Below are positions 19,725 through 32,600 of a stretch of 64,000 nt of DNA, piece by piece. Origin of the DNA: Helianthus annuus (lineage: Eukaryota; Streptophyta; Magnoliopsida; Asterales; Asteraceae); assembly GCF_002127325.2 (NCBI RefSeq), contig NC_035437.2, forward strand, positions 162,601,408 through 162,665,407. The letters run 5' to 3'. The notes under the pieces were generated by a model that worked only from the letters and a program-made list of their open reading frames with translations, was not told the DNA's origin and made no database searches. Position 1 is the stretch's first letter. Each line of letters starts with the position of its first letter. A program made the translations under genes and the position numbers.

Positions 19725-22700
19725 TGTCACACCCCAATTTCCACACGTTTCACCGGTGGGCCCGGTGGGGGAGTATCGTGACGTAGTTGGCAACATTACA
19801 GTCAAGCAACACAATATTTAAATGCACAGCGGAAGCAAAAGATAGATATATTTCAACTTAAATAAATTGTAATATCAAGTATCACAACAGTCGAAATTAA
19901 TCCATAGGAGATCCAAATAAATAGGAAATATGTTCAACAGTTTGACATCTAAGCTTGCGAGACTTATTGAGGATGCTAGGAGAAAGCCAGCCTAGTTCGC
20001 TTAGTACCTGCACTTAACCTTTTTGGGAAAATACGTCAGTTTACACTGGTAAATACATTCAACCGACACTTTTGAAAAAGGTTTAATAAAATTGATTTGA
20101 ATGCACGTGGCACAAACATTAATAACTTGGGATAATTATTTGAATATAATACTTGTAAACGAATTACATGTTCCTTATGCGTTCAGTAGCCCGTTCCATA
20201 GACCGGGTTAAAGATCAATAGACACACCACATTATTTATTCATTTATGCGCCGACGAGTGTACGCCTACACCCCGCGCTCAGGTCGTGGCCATCTCGTAA
20301 GATGATGCCAAGGATATCCGGGACATGGTCATTAACCCCCCAAAGGCTTTAAGCAAACAAAACATTTCAAAACAGAGCATATCAATAATTTAACCTCTAT
20401 TCGATCAAAGATTCAATGCTGGACCAAGCGGTATTTTATATACCGTACCCCAAGCCCGTATAAGGGAAATTAAGTCAAAAGTATTTACCTTTGCAAGTAT
20501 AATTCACAAACAGCAAGTGCAAATAGCTTTTACCGGGTGTCCTATTCTGGAACGAAGGTTTATAATAACCTATTAGAATCCTAACGGGTCTTTAATTAAG
20601 CCTAAACTTAGACCGGTTAGTTTTAACGAAAGGTATGGTTCGAACGCACGATTAAGCGAATACCGGAATAGAATGTGATTTAGGCCCGACAAGTCTGAAG
20701 ACTTGTATAATATGGGTAATCCAACCACATTCTGGATTTTGAGATAAAAACGATAAGGTTTGACCCGTTTCGGCTAATTTATGTAAACTAGTTACATAAA
20801 CCGAACCGAACGCGTAAATGGCGTAACGGGTAACCGTAAGAGTCTTATACAGGTTTCCTAAGTCAATATGCTCTAAATATATTGTGATATCAGTAGGATA
20901 CCTTCCATTATGCCCATAACGAGTTTAATCCCATAATACGCCCCGTAGGGGTATTTTGGTCATTTTAAAGATTATAAAAGAGATTATTTATACTTCTGAT
21001 GTTCGGGTCTGAAGTAATCAGTAATACCACTTATTTTAACAAGTTACATCAGTAGGTATTAAGCCTTATGTGACAAAATGGTTTTAAACCCAAACTATGC
21101 GTTTAACACGCGTATAAAAGTCGTTTTAAGCGATTTCCGGGTTATACAGGAAATCTGAGTTTTCTGACCAGGTTATATAGTTCAAAATACTTTATTTATA
21201 ATTTAAAATCAGTATCAATTGGATTGGCGTCAAAATACTATGTAGAACTCGTTTTATGTCCGAAAAGGGTATATTCGGTATTTACCGAATCAAGGTCATA
21301 ACCTTAGGTTATGAGCTGGTTAAAAATAATTAAAAATCTTTAAAAATCCCAAAATATTATATTACATCAGTGTGTAAAAGGTTTGGTATCGAAATTTGGG
21401 TTTAGATAGGCTTTATGCTAAGTGCGCCGTTTAATTAACAAAATTTTTCTTAATTGCGCTATTTTTCATAACTCCTATTCTAGACCTCGAATTGACATGA
21501 AATTTTAGGGACATGTTTAGAAATCAGTAACTAAGGTTATTGTCCTTTCACACGTCCAAAATTCTCGTTTTAAGGTCAAAAGGGCATTATGGTCAACATT
21601 TAAGCATTTAACGGAAAGGTGCAAATGACTCGGACAAACATCGAACCAGCCACAGAGGGTTATACCATCATGTAACCTGATCCTAAGGGAGTCCTAAGGC
21701 ATTTCTAAGTCATACTAAATCGGGTCAAAACTGAAGTCAAAGCAAAAGTCAAAGTTTTGCGACTTTCGGTTCCGAACCGGGTCAAAACAGTAAATGGTCG
21801 GATCAAACAAGCTTAGACCAGTTCTTATACTTATTATCAAGTTATATGAGTGATAAAATATGTTACATGCCTTCTACATTGATAATTATGCGTTAAATCG
21901 AAAATTAGCATTCTGTTGACTTTTTCTAAACATCTTTGACCCGACATTTGATCTAGTTAGAGTGGGAATCAGAGGGTGCCCTTTTGAGGGTTTAATGCCC
22001 ACATAATTACCAACTTATAACTACCTTTGATTCGATTAATCACTGGACCATTAATGATTAATCGTTAAGTCAACCGTTAATTACGACGGTTTGACTTTTA
22101 AGCTAAAACTAAGTAAAAACTCAACTAAGAAAGGTTAAGCACACTTACTGAAGTCTAGTGAACGACCAGAGATGCTTAGAGAAAGCTCTTGAGCTCCAGA
22201 GATGATCAGGAATGCAGATTGAAGGTGTGGTTACAAAGGTTGCACACAATGGCCTTATATAGTGTTCTTAGATGCATAAGATCATGACAACTAAGCCTAC
22301 AATGGATCCCAGATCATCAACAAGTGTTTCCTAGTGCCTAGGAACTGTTAGGGGTCGCCCATGTTGCTAAAAATATCTTACTAAGTCGGTTAAAACGTTT
22401 ATAACGGCCAACAGCCAACCTGCTGTCGCTGGGCACTCCTTACGGACCGTAAGGCAGGACCTTTACGGTCCGTAAGCCTTTGACAGAAGGCAAAAAAATT
22501 AACCTTTCATGTATTGAACAGGACTTGTAGCATTATTTTTGAGCCAGGGAAATGTCAGTATGAGGCCCTTTTTACCCATGATTGATCAGTTGGGTCTACC
22601 TATCTCAATGTATCATTGGTTTGCGTTATGATGGAAATATATATGAAAGTTTTTATTGAGCATTATTTCATAGGATCCATACTTGCAAATTTAGACATCC

Positions 22701-22919
22701 TTTATTATTAGTAATCACCGGATTAAAGGTATACTAGATGTTTATTAATCATGTTAGGGTCTTGGGATTTATAATGAAGTCGTTCAGAGGTATAAATTAA
22801 CATGTCGACGTGTTTAAAAATCCTGCCATACATCTTTATCTAAATCCGGGTTTATAATGCTTTTGTCGTATGTGACACGTGTCGTTTATTTATTGAACAC
22901 AAATTTTCGAGGTGTTACA
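19725..22919 (-). repeat. 5' LTR of element A (about 3.2 kb)
   Basis: On the minus strand it begins TGTAACACCTCGAAAATTT (at 22919) and ends GGGGTGTGACA (at 19725). It aligns along its length with the LTRs of element B and solo LTR S1, but is more diverged from them than B's two LTRs are from each other. Confidence 0.93.
22252..22476 (-). promoter_or_regulatory. U3 of element A LTR: two TTACGGNCCGTAA palindromes, then TATA box
   Basis: A 17-bp perfect palindrome CCTTACGGACCGTAAGG (22438-22454) and a second, TTACGGTCCGTAA (22463-22475), lie 8 bp apart. Downstream in LTR direction by about 175 bp is the minus-strand TATA box CTATATAAGG (near 22254-22263). Confidence 0.7.
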
Positions 22920-25747
22920 ACTGAACAGTAGGAGTGTTCACTGAACAGTAGGGGTTTTCCAAATTATTCGACCCATTCATGCATTTATCAAATAAACAAG
23001 TTTGTTTGATCCCAATTTCACATGAACCTTATAATTTCAATGTTGTCTATCATATTAGGTTCAGTTCACGAGTTTATGTACATTCTTAAACCCGTTTTTA
23101 CTTAAATGCTTATTTTGACCCGATAAGGGTATTTAAGCACTTTTCCGCATAATTCATGCTCGTTTATTTCTAGCATCTTATTTCCACATTATTTATCAAA
23201 TAATCTTCCACCACAACTATAATTGGGGTGGCAATCATTATATCCCGAGTTTTACCCCTCGGATCGTTATTTTACGGCAAACACTCTTATAGAGTCAAAT
23301 GACTAAAGACTTACATTTTTCGCTTTTTATACTTATTCTAAGTATTTATTTAAGCATACTACTTGTTTCCAAACAACCTTTAAGGGTCGTTCGCTCGATT
23401 TAGCTTACAAGGGCGTTTTGGTCCATTTCAGCCTTTCATTTATGATAAAGGGCTTTTGGAAAGCATGTTTGACCCAAAATCCCTCTTTTTAGCTATCATC
23501 TTATATTAAAGGTCATTAGGTTTTCAAAACACCATCACCATCATTTAAATCATTCGGTTTACTTATTTAAAGTAACCGAATGTCAATTAACTTCATTTAA
23601 CTCCCAATGAACCTCTAGTTCAAATTGAGTAGTTAACCTATTATTCATACCTGACTCGGATCAATATATTAACCCGTTTCGATACCTTACCTTAGTAGCC
23701 GCTAAGCAATAGCGATGTAACTATCCATTTGATATTTATTCCTATAATTATACAACTCGACAAAGCATTAGTCGATATTGTCAAAGGGTGATAATTTCAC
23801 CTTTTGACCCGTTTGGTCTAAATGACCGTGAATCTTTATGAGATGATATTTATTACCATCTTATCTATATGACTCGCTCTGGTTTACGCCGTACAGTCGT
23901 TTTACTTATAAATCATTTATTGATTCTTTTGACCCATTATAAATTACGCTATAAAGTGTCTTTCACAAACTAACGGTTATTGTCAACAAGTGATCAAAAT
24001 ACCGTTTTACCCTTATTATTTGCATTGGTTTACCCTATGAGGTAACCACTCGAAACTCATTATCTATTAGTCATTGCATGACCAAATAATCGTTTTAGTC
24101 TTTTTTAACCATTAAACATGGTTTATTACCATTGTCTTTTGTTCCGAACCGCACATGTCGTGTCGGAACATCATAATTCAAACATGACTTTCTATTATTC
24201 ATAACCTATAAAACCAATAGGTATTAAATAAAAGGTGTAAGCTTTGACTTACCTAGCATCCAGATTATGCGTTTACTTCATTCTTGATTTGTTTGACCCG
24301 CTTCCTTCCCATGCTTTCACCTAGCTTGTTAAGCGTCAAACTATCATTGTAATTTGCAAGATGGTTAGATTAGTCATAATCATTTACAACTATTCCGTCC
24401 TACGATTCTTATGTCGAAATCTATCATTCGATCATATAAAAGGTCATTTTGACTTTAAAAAGTCAAACTGCCTATTGACAAAAGTAATTACACGATGTAG
24501 CTTAACTACTCGTTTTATTACTTTTCCTTTATACGGTAAGCATCCTTATTAGGCTACCGTTTTAACTACTTATGAATTTAAGTTATTGTAATCGTATTTC
24601 ATTCAATTAACACATGATGATATCAAACATCATTTTAATCATAATATCATCATTTTCATTTATCATACTAACCCAATTTCCTAGCAAGTATAATCATGTA
24701 CTCAAACACCCCATTTGTTCAAGTATTTCCTGATTACTATCAGATATGATGATTCTAATCATAATTATATCATCAAATTCATCATATGATTAATACCCAC
24801 TTATCCTAGTGTGGTATATCATCAAATCATTCAAATTATAGCATCATATGTATAATTTTCACTTAGGGTTTAGTTTCTAAGCAAGTATATATCACTAATT
24901 CAATCATAGCTTCACTAATTCATTCATAATTCGCGATTATGATGATTATTCAAATTTCACAACTTCACAAATCATCAAAATTTGACATACCTTATGATCC
25001 CCTAGCTTGGGTGATCATTAATTCACGTTCAATTGTGAATGAATTAGTGAAGCTATGGACCTACTTAGTCGAGTTCAAAGGGTCATGCATAGTAATGTTA
25101 TGACCCCGAGATCTATGGACGTAGTTTTTAAAAGGCTTAGTTTTGCTATTCAAAAAGGGGTAGCGGCGCAGCTTGTTGCCCGTTTACCAACTATCTCGAT
25201 GTAAATTATTATACGTTAAAAAAAAATAATTAGGATTCTTCTAAAAAAAAATTGTGAATTTAAGCTTCGATTGAGCCTTTAATTTGATGATATTGTTGGA
25301 AGTTAGGGTTTTGAAGCTCCTGGGAAGCTTCTGGTCGAACAGAACTCCTTGAACACACACTGAATGTGAGTTTTAGGTTTTTAAAATTCTTTTATAATTA
25401 GAATTTCAAGTTTATCCACTTTGGCCCCTCTTGTTTGGTTAGTTTATTAAGTAGGCCACAACCCACTTAATTTCTAACAATTATTCCCACTTATTAACTA
25501 GGTTAAACATTTCTAGTTAAATTAGTGGGCTCGGGGAATTCATGACTAAGTTTATTTTAAGTCCCGTTAACTCGGGCTTCTATAAACTTTATTTTCTCAA
25601 AAGCATTCTTTTCCATTTGTATTAAATATTAGATTTAGTTATATAAATCCTAATATTTTCCGGGTTAATTTTACCACTAACGGTACTTTACCCCTCTTTT
25701 AAATATTAACGTGGTTTGATTACCAAACCCGTTTTCGGGGTGTTACA
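22920..25747 (-). repeat. 3' LTR of element C, truncated by element A
   Basis: Matches 29247-29697 plus 42211-44384 almost base for base, except for a 209-bp insertion (25041-25249). It starts on the minus strand TGTAACACCCCGAAAACGGG at 25747. The left part is displaced off-window by element A. The run TATTTATTTAAGCATAC near 23350 is the empty version of the site used by element B in the other LTR. Confidence 0.93.
25041..25249 (+). mobile_element. 5'-truncated LINE-type insertion (209 bp) in the element C LTR
   Basis: It is absent from the sister LTR (near 43890) and flanked by a 10-bp direct repeat AATTGTGAAT (25031-25040 and 25250-25259). It ends in an A-rich tail (TTCTAAAAAAAA). It encodes 53 codons in frame from 25043 to TAA at 25202-25204, containing LSRVQRVMHSNVMTPRS and FAIQKGVAAQLVARLP. 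This tail matches the fragment at 62033-62227 and resembles the C-terminus of a widespread plant retroposon-type protein. Target-site repeat, A-tail and 5' truncation indicate target-primed reverse transcription. The exact LINE clade cannot be told from the tail. Confidence 0.82.
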
Positions 25748-28738
25748 AGTCTATCCCCCTTAAAGAGGTTTCGTCCTCGAAACCTTTCTTACATAGTTCA
25801 TCGAGTTTAAACTCAATGCAATTTAACCTGAGTAATCCTTTAAGCATTACTCATATCTTAACCAATTGGTAATATTATCAGAAAATATGGTAATATCTTT
25901 TTGGTTACTATGCATATACGTATTTCATACGAACCAATGCAACTTGAAATAACGTAATCTCGTTATTTTCACTAGTTTGATTAATCTTAGCGAAATCCAT
26001 CGCTTTCATACTATCGAATTCCTTATGAATCCGTTATTTTGACCCATTTAAAGGTCTTTAGTGAAATCTTTCACTTTTAACAAACAAACTCTTTTGTTTG
26101 AATTGACTTCCCAACACTTCGCTTTGGTTGTCTCCTGATCCCCCCAGTAGGTGATCAGTATTTTCTGTTAGTGAGGTCTCATGGGCCGTCACTTTTATCT
26201 TGTATCTATATATACCTCTGTTGTTTACTTGACAAAGTCGCCAATTTGGCTATTTGATCATATAAATCTATTGGTTTTGCTTATTCCACGCTATTCTCAA
26301 AATAATTAGCGTATTAACCAATTTCTTAATTTGAATTTTGACCTCAATCGGTTTCACTGACTAGATTTATTAGTCCAGTTACTTTATACCCATTGCTCAG
26401 CTACAATGTGATTACACTTCACATTACTTTTCTTGACCGTGATGGTGTCACGTTATGTTTAGGTTCATTCCAACCTTTCATTTTCGAAAATATTTCTTTT
26501 CGAATATATATATCGTCTTGCACCTATCAGTGTCAAGACTTGTATCTTAATATTTACTTTTTAAATTCCTATCAGAATTCATATTTGTAAAAATGTTATT
26601 TCTTACTAAAATTGAATTTTAGTCTAACGTTTTCTTTTTAACTTATGTTAATTACTTCATATCAAGAAATTGACAACAAAGAATTTATCCTTTTACAGTC
26701 TTTGTTTTATGCGGGGATTCTCAATTGATTCCCTCGCTTTATCTAATTAACCCGTAGGTTCTATCACTTAGCCTCGTGGGCTATTTCATTAGACTTTCAC
26801 CTCTTTAAGGCGAGGTCTTTATAATCTTTTTCTTTCTCTTCATGACCCGTGGGTCATTTTGGTCCTGTAGACCTTTACACTGTTGTAACCCGAAGGTTAT
26901 GATGATCCCGTGGATCATTCTTTTTATGTTTGAAATTCATTTGTTTTCACATTTTAAATTCATTAAGTGTGACTATAGTCCGTATCTACAATCATTTTCT
27001 TATGCCATCCGGCTTACATTGTATTTAACCCGTTAGACTTGTTCATGTGAAATCCATCACTTGTGAACAGTCAAACTTTGTTCTTTATTCACCATGTTCA
27101 ACCTCACAATAGTTGAACATAATTATTAAAATTTCTTTTTGCGAAATTTTATAGTCTTTTAGTCATAACTCATAATCCGAGTCTTTTGACTTTCAATCCG
27201 TGTTCCCGTCTCTCGGTTTACGCATCTGTTTGATTCCCTATCCGTCAACCGGGTGATTTACTGAAGTCATCATTAATGCAACCATTTAGGTATGCATTAA
27301 GACTTCATTTTGACTTGTTCGGTTTTCTTAGCGAAAACCATCGCTTTATTTAACCAAACCTTTATTCTTTATGTGACCATGCTTGATGGTCTTATAAATT
27401 CTGAATGATGATTATCATCATCATCCTTTATTTACTACGACCAAAGTTAATGACTTCAATCGTCTTTTTGTATGAGCAATACCTTCGTTTCTATGACATT
27501 GCGGGTCATTTATCATTTGGTTTTACATGCCCCTTTTTGTCAACCATGGCTCTTTCGTCCATAGTGGCTTATTTCACTATTCACTTAGGTCATCTAATTC
27601 TATGCGAACCATACATCGTTTTTATGGTTCCCTTGAAAACCATTTATACGAGTATGCTCATAAATTTCTTGACCCCAAGGTTCATTCAACTTTTTCATTC
27701 TTTTCGACCTTACCACATCGGACATAACTGTGCTCATTATAAGAAGCTCATGGTATCATGTGTTCACTACTTACTTGGCTAGAGTAAGCGATCAACGCAT
27801 GGTACACATAACCTTATTATAATTACCACATCACGTCCCATGTAAGTAATCTCTCGATTTATTTCAATTGGTAAAACTTTATTTAATTGCCAATTAACAA
27901 TTACTAGTTTTACCCGTTTTATCCTAGAACATTTACAATGTTCCTTTTATAACCATCTATACAATCACATTCATCGATGTGATCATTACTTTTCTTAATT
28001 TGAATCCTTATTGAGAATACTTACTTGATGATTACTTTCGTCTAAGTTTATATTTAAACTAAATTCAGTTATTGTCTTATTATTCACGACTGTGAATAAT
28101 ACTTATCTCTACTGAATTTCTCTTGGAATTTTCATCCTGGATAGGTAACCTATCCAGGTTTTCCAAGTTTCATATTCTATATGCAACTATCATTCATTAT
28201 GTGTTTGTTGCATATTTCCGTTTGCACTATAAGTGTAAGACGTGTACCTTATAGATACTTGCCCTGATAAACTTTCCTTGTTGTTCGATCTCTCATTCAA
28301 GATCGTTTCTCTATTCCAATCTTTAGCGTGTATGATTTACTTGTCATACTTCAAACCATTTCTTTATCGTGTCGATAATTCTTTAAACTCTCGTCATCTT
28401 CCAATGCGAGGTTCCTTCAACTTAAAACATTTACAAATATTAGTAACTTTAATCTTTATAAGCACCCGTATTATAATACAAGGCTTTCTACGACACGTGT
28501 TAACACACGTAATTCGTTTAACTATATCGGTCTTTTATCGCTTTATTTGGGGTAACGTGTTTTACACGATAGCCCTATGTGTTATTTTCAACACTTTGCA
28601 TGCTAGACCGTTAATGTATTGAATAACTTACCGGATTTTGCGATCAAGTCTCGAACTGAACACCAATCTTTATCAAGAGCAAAAGGTTTAAGTCCAAGTA
28701 CAGTTTTTCCCCACCATACTTGAATCTCTTAAACCAGG
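25748..28738 (-). other. Interior of element C: non-coding, hairpin-rich
   Basis: On the minus strand no frame shows gag, protease, RT or integrase motifs. On the plus strand two hydrophobic ORFs (27405-27782, 28242-28622) look like chance in AT-rich DNA. Many short inverted repeats occur, in two classes: stems closing CCGTGG, CGTA or CGAA loops (26749-26918) and stems closing AA(T/A)CCA or related loops (25989-27345). Confidence 0.65.
26749..26918. repeat. Cluster of seven small hairpins with varied stems and similar loops
   Basis: AACCCGTAGGTT (26749), AGCCTCGTGGGCT (26770), ACCTC..GAGGT (26800-26816), ATGACCCGTGGGTCAT (26842), GGTCCTGTAGACC (26861), TAACCCGAAGGTTA (26886) and ATGATCCCGTGGATCAT (26902). 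Each is a near-perfect inverted repeat. Stem sequences differ while the centre is CG(T/A)(G/A)-like in most. They lie within 170 bp. Confidence 0.8.
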
Positions 28739-28750
28739 GCTCTGATACCA
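28739..28750 (-). other. Primer binding site of element C
   Basis: Minus-strand TGGTATCAGAGC (Met-initiator type) begins 3 nt from the LTR end at 28754. Confidence 0.93.
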
Positions 28751-28753
28751 ACT

Positions 28754-29697
28754 TGTAAGACCCTTAGTCCAATTATACGATTATTATATAAATTCGACTA
28801 TAATAGTGTATTTACGGTTAAACATACACTAAAAATACAGGTTCGTCAAAACATTTTACGAAATAAAACATTTCCACATTTTATAAAACATTCGCCGTTT
28901 AAAACGTGATGACAAATCATTTCACGGAAGCTTTGTTCTTTATGTGTTCGGTTCTTCGTTGAGCTTGATCGTCCTCCGGTAACTCAATTAGTACCTACAT
29001 TTCATAAAACATGAAATGAGTTAGTCATATAGCGCTTAAAACATGTCTAAACGAGTTCGCAACTGCATTTTAACAACCATCACACTTTTGCAGTCATTTA
29101 GGTTGGTCGAGGGCCGCGAGGGCTCTAGTTTAACCCCTTTCTAAAGAATGTTCACCCATCAGTAGGAATGTTCATTAAATAGTAGTAGTGTTTACTGAAT
29201 AGTAGGGGTTTTTACTGAATAGTAGGAGTTTTCACTGTACAGTAAGAGTATTCACTGAACAGTAGGAGTGTTCACTGAACAGTAGGGGTTTTCCAAATTA
29301 TTTGACCCGTTCATGCATTTATCAAACAAACAAGTTTGTTTGATCCCAATTTCACATGAACCTTATAATTTCAATGTTGTCTATCATATTAGGTTCAGTT
29401 CACGAGTTTATGTACATTCTTAAACCCGTTTTTACTTAAATGCTTATTTTGACCCGTTAAGGGTATTTAAGCACTTTTCCGCATAATTCATGCTCGTTTA
29501 TTTCTAGCATCTTATTTCCACATTATTCATCAAATGATCTTCCACCACAACTATAATTGGGGTGGATTTAAGGTGGCAATCATTATATCCCGAGTTCTAC
29601 CCCTCGGATCGTTATTTTACGGCAAACACTCTTATAGAGTCAAATGACTAAAGACTTACATTTTTCGCTATTTATACTTATTCTAAGTATTTATTTA
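28754..29697 (-). repeat. 5' LTR of element C, part beside the PBS
   Basis: Minus-strand LTR end ...AAGGGTCTTACA at 28754. It runs to 29697, where element B is inserted (TSD ATTTA at 29693-29697 and 42211-42215). Includes the ACTGAACAGTAGG tandem array. Confidence 0.92.
29155..29290. repeat. Tandem array of about 19-20 bp (TTCACTGAACAGTAGGAGTG type)
   Basis: About seven degenerate units with GTTCACTGAACAGTAGG or TTTACTGAATAGTAGG. The last two units are also present at 22920-22956, where element A inserted within the array. Confidence 0.85.
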
Positions 29698-32600
29698 TGT
29701 AACACCTCGAAATTTTTGTGTCCAATAATGTGTTGACACGTGTCATGAGTTTACACGTGGTATTAAATACTAAATAAAGGACTAAAGTTGACAAACCTTG
29801 AAAGTATGTAAATTCGAGGGTTATAAATATCAACGAAGGGTAAATATACTGTATAGTAACCCTAAATGATGCTCATACCTTCAAACGAATAAATCATGGA
29901 TCATGCGAAGCTAAAAGTGAGAGATTTCAAACTTCAGGGACTAAATGTGTCAACATGTTTAAATTATACCTCTGAGAGACCTTTCGACAATCCCGAAGCT
30001 TTGTAACTATTAAATATTCTCACTAGAATGCGCGATATAAATTTCATAAAGTTTCGTTATCGTATGAGAAAGTTATGATCAAATTCGTGTGCGAGGGGTT
30101 AAAAGCGTCAACTTTGAAGGTTAGGACCTTTCGGGTTAACCGGAGGTGTCCCGGGGACTTGGCAAAGTAGGTACAAGTCCTTAAGCCCTTGTGAGTCAAT
30201 AAGAAGGGGCCAAATTGCAAGAAATAAGCTTCATTGCCCTTTCGAAGAACCAAGGGTCAACCTGCATTAAAGGAAAAAGATTTGGTTCTGATCAGGAGAT
30301 CCAAGCGGGCCGCGTAAGCCCCGGGTAGACCTTCACGCGGGCTGCCTGGCCTGCCCAGATGCAGAAACATGTTTAATTCGCCTGTTCAGCCTTCTAAATG
30401 ACATGTAAAGCCCTTAAACACTTCCAAGAGGTCCCTAAACAACCCCTAAACACTAGGGACACATGTTGGAAGGTTGTGGTCAGTTGGTAGGCTCGTGTGT
30501 CAAAGATTTGTGGTGAAATGTTCACTATAAAAGGCCATGAAGTTGCAACCAATTGATCATTCACCTCTTATGCAATTCTGGAGCTTATGGGAGCTTAAGA
30601 GCAGACACAAGACCTTCCTAATCAAGCATAGGATTTCAGTATGTTTGCTATTCCTTCCTTAGTTAAGTTTTCGCTAAGTTTAGCTTAGAAGTCAAACCGT
30701 CGTAATTAACGGTTGACTTTACGATTTATCACAAATGGTCCAGTGATTAGTCGAATCGAAAGTGGTTATAAGTTGGTATTTATGTGGGTAATAAACCCTT
30801 AAAAGGGTTCCCCCTGATCACCACTCTAACTAGGTCAAATGTCGAGTCAAACGTGTACTTAAAAAGTCAACAGAAAGCCATTTTGCGATTTACGCATAAT
30901 CTGTAATGTAGATGATATGCAACCTGTTTAAACGCTCACAAAATATGATAATAAGTGTATTAACAAATGTAAGCTTGTTTGATTCGGCCATTTGCTATAT
31001 TGACCCGGTTCGGAACCGAAAGTCGCAAAACTTTGACTTTTGCTTTGACTTCAATTCTGACCCGTTTTAGTACAATGTAGATGTGTCCTAGGACTCTCTT
31101 AGGACCAGGTCACATGATGGTATCACCCTCTGTGACCGGTTCGTCGTTTGTCCAAGTCTTTTACACCTTTCCGTTAAGTGCTTAAAAGTTGACCGTAACG
31201 CCCTTTTTAGTTTAAAACGAGAATTTCGGACACATCAAAGGATCGTGACCTTGGTTACTGAATTCTAAGCATGTTCCTAAAGTTTCACGTCAATTCGAGG
31301 ACTAGAATAGGAGTTATGCAAAATAGCGCAATTTAAGAAAACTTTTGTAATTACCGGCGCAATTAGCATAACGCCTATCTAAACCCGGATTTCGACACCA
31401 AACCTTTTACTCACTGATGTAAAATAATATTTTGGGATTTTTAAAGATTTTTAATTATTTTTTTACCTGCTCATAACCTGCAGTTAGGGCAACGGTTCGG
31501 TAAATACCGAATATACCCTTTTCGGCCATAATTTGAGTTCTACAAGGTCTTTTGACCCGATTCCAGTTGCTACTGATTTTAAATAATAAATAAAGTATTT
31601 TAGACTTTATAAACTGTTCGGGAAACTCAGATTTCCTTTAGAACTCTAAAACCTCTTTTAAAATCTTTAAAAAGACCAAAATACCCCTACGGGGCATAAT
31701 ATGCACTTAAACTCGCTACGGGCATTACGGAAGGTATCCTACTGATACCACAACCTATTTAAGGCATGTTGACTTAGGAAAACAGTGTAGGAATCCTACG
31801 GTTACCCGTTGCGCCTTTTGCGCGCACGGTTCGGCTTATGTAACTAGTTTACATGAATCAGCCGATACGGGTCAAACCATATTGTTTTGACCCCAAAATC
31901 CAGAGTATGATTATTATACCCGTATAAAACAAGTCTTCAAACTTGTTGGGTCAAAATCACACTCCACTCACGGTTTTCGCCTTTCACGCGATTAAACCGT
32001 AACTATACTTCAAAACTAACCGGTCTAGGCTACGGCAAATATAAAGACCCGTTAGGATTCTAATGGGTTATTTTAAAACCTTCGTTCCAGAATAGGAGAC
32101 TAGTAAAAGCTATCTGTGATTTACTCAATTAAGGATTATACTTGCAAAGGTAAATACTTTTAACTTATTTTCCGTTATACGGGCTTGGGTTACGGTATCT
32201 AAAATACCGCTTGGTCGGGCAATTGACTCCAACTCATTAGTAGTTGGGTATTATCAATGTGACCCGTTTAAAAATTGTTTTGTTATCTTAAAGCCTTTGG
32301 GGGCTTAATGACCATGTCCCGGATATCCTCGGCAGCATTCACGAAATGGCCACGACCTTGACATTCGGGTGTAGGCGTACACCCGGCATTATGTCCGCAA
32401 TTATAAAGGCATAGCCGTTGGTTACCCGCCATGGTGTTATATGCTAAGTGGTGTGTCTATTAATCTTTAACCCGGACTAGATCCGGGCTACCAGACGCAT
32501 AGTAACATGTAATTCTTTACAAGGTTTGATTATAAATTATTCCAAGTTATAAAGAGTTTGTGCCTTGAGCATTTAAACCAATTTTATCAAACATTTTACA

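Larger units (their letters stand above)
4393..22919 (-). mobile_element. Element A: Ty3/gypsy chromovirus (Tekay/Del-like), broken by elements D and E
   Basis: Reading on the minus strand: 5' LTR 22919-19725, PBS 19721-19710, N-terminal gag ORF 19552-18327, spacer, gag core 17297-16891, then (across element E) gag 5557-4709 and protease 4708-4393, where element D interrupts. RT, integrase and the 3' LTR lie left of the window. The LTR and PBS context match element B, whose integrase tail places the family near Tekay. The element sits inside the 3' LTR of element C: at 22920 the sequence becomes the ACTGAACAGTAGG repeat also present in C's other LTR. The candidate TSD is ACTGA, with its second copy off-window. 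Confidence 0.88.

Noticed and set aside
27405..28622. Hydrophobic ORFs of 125 and 126 codons on the plus strand (27405-27782, 28242-28622), possible membrane proteins
   Set aside because: They lie antisense in the AT-rich interior of element C; Phe/Leu/Ile richness follows from T-rich codons and no motif is seen.
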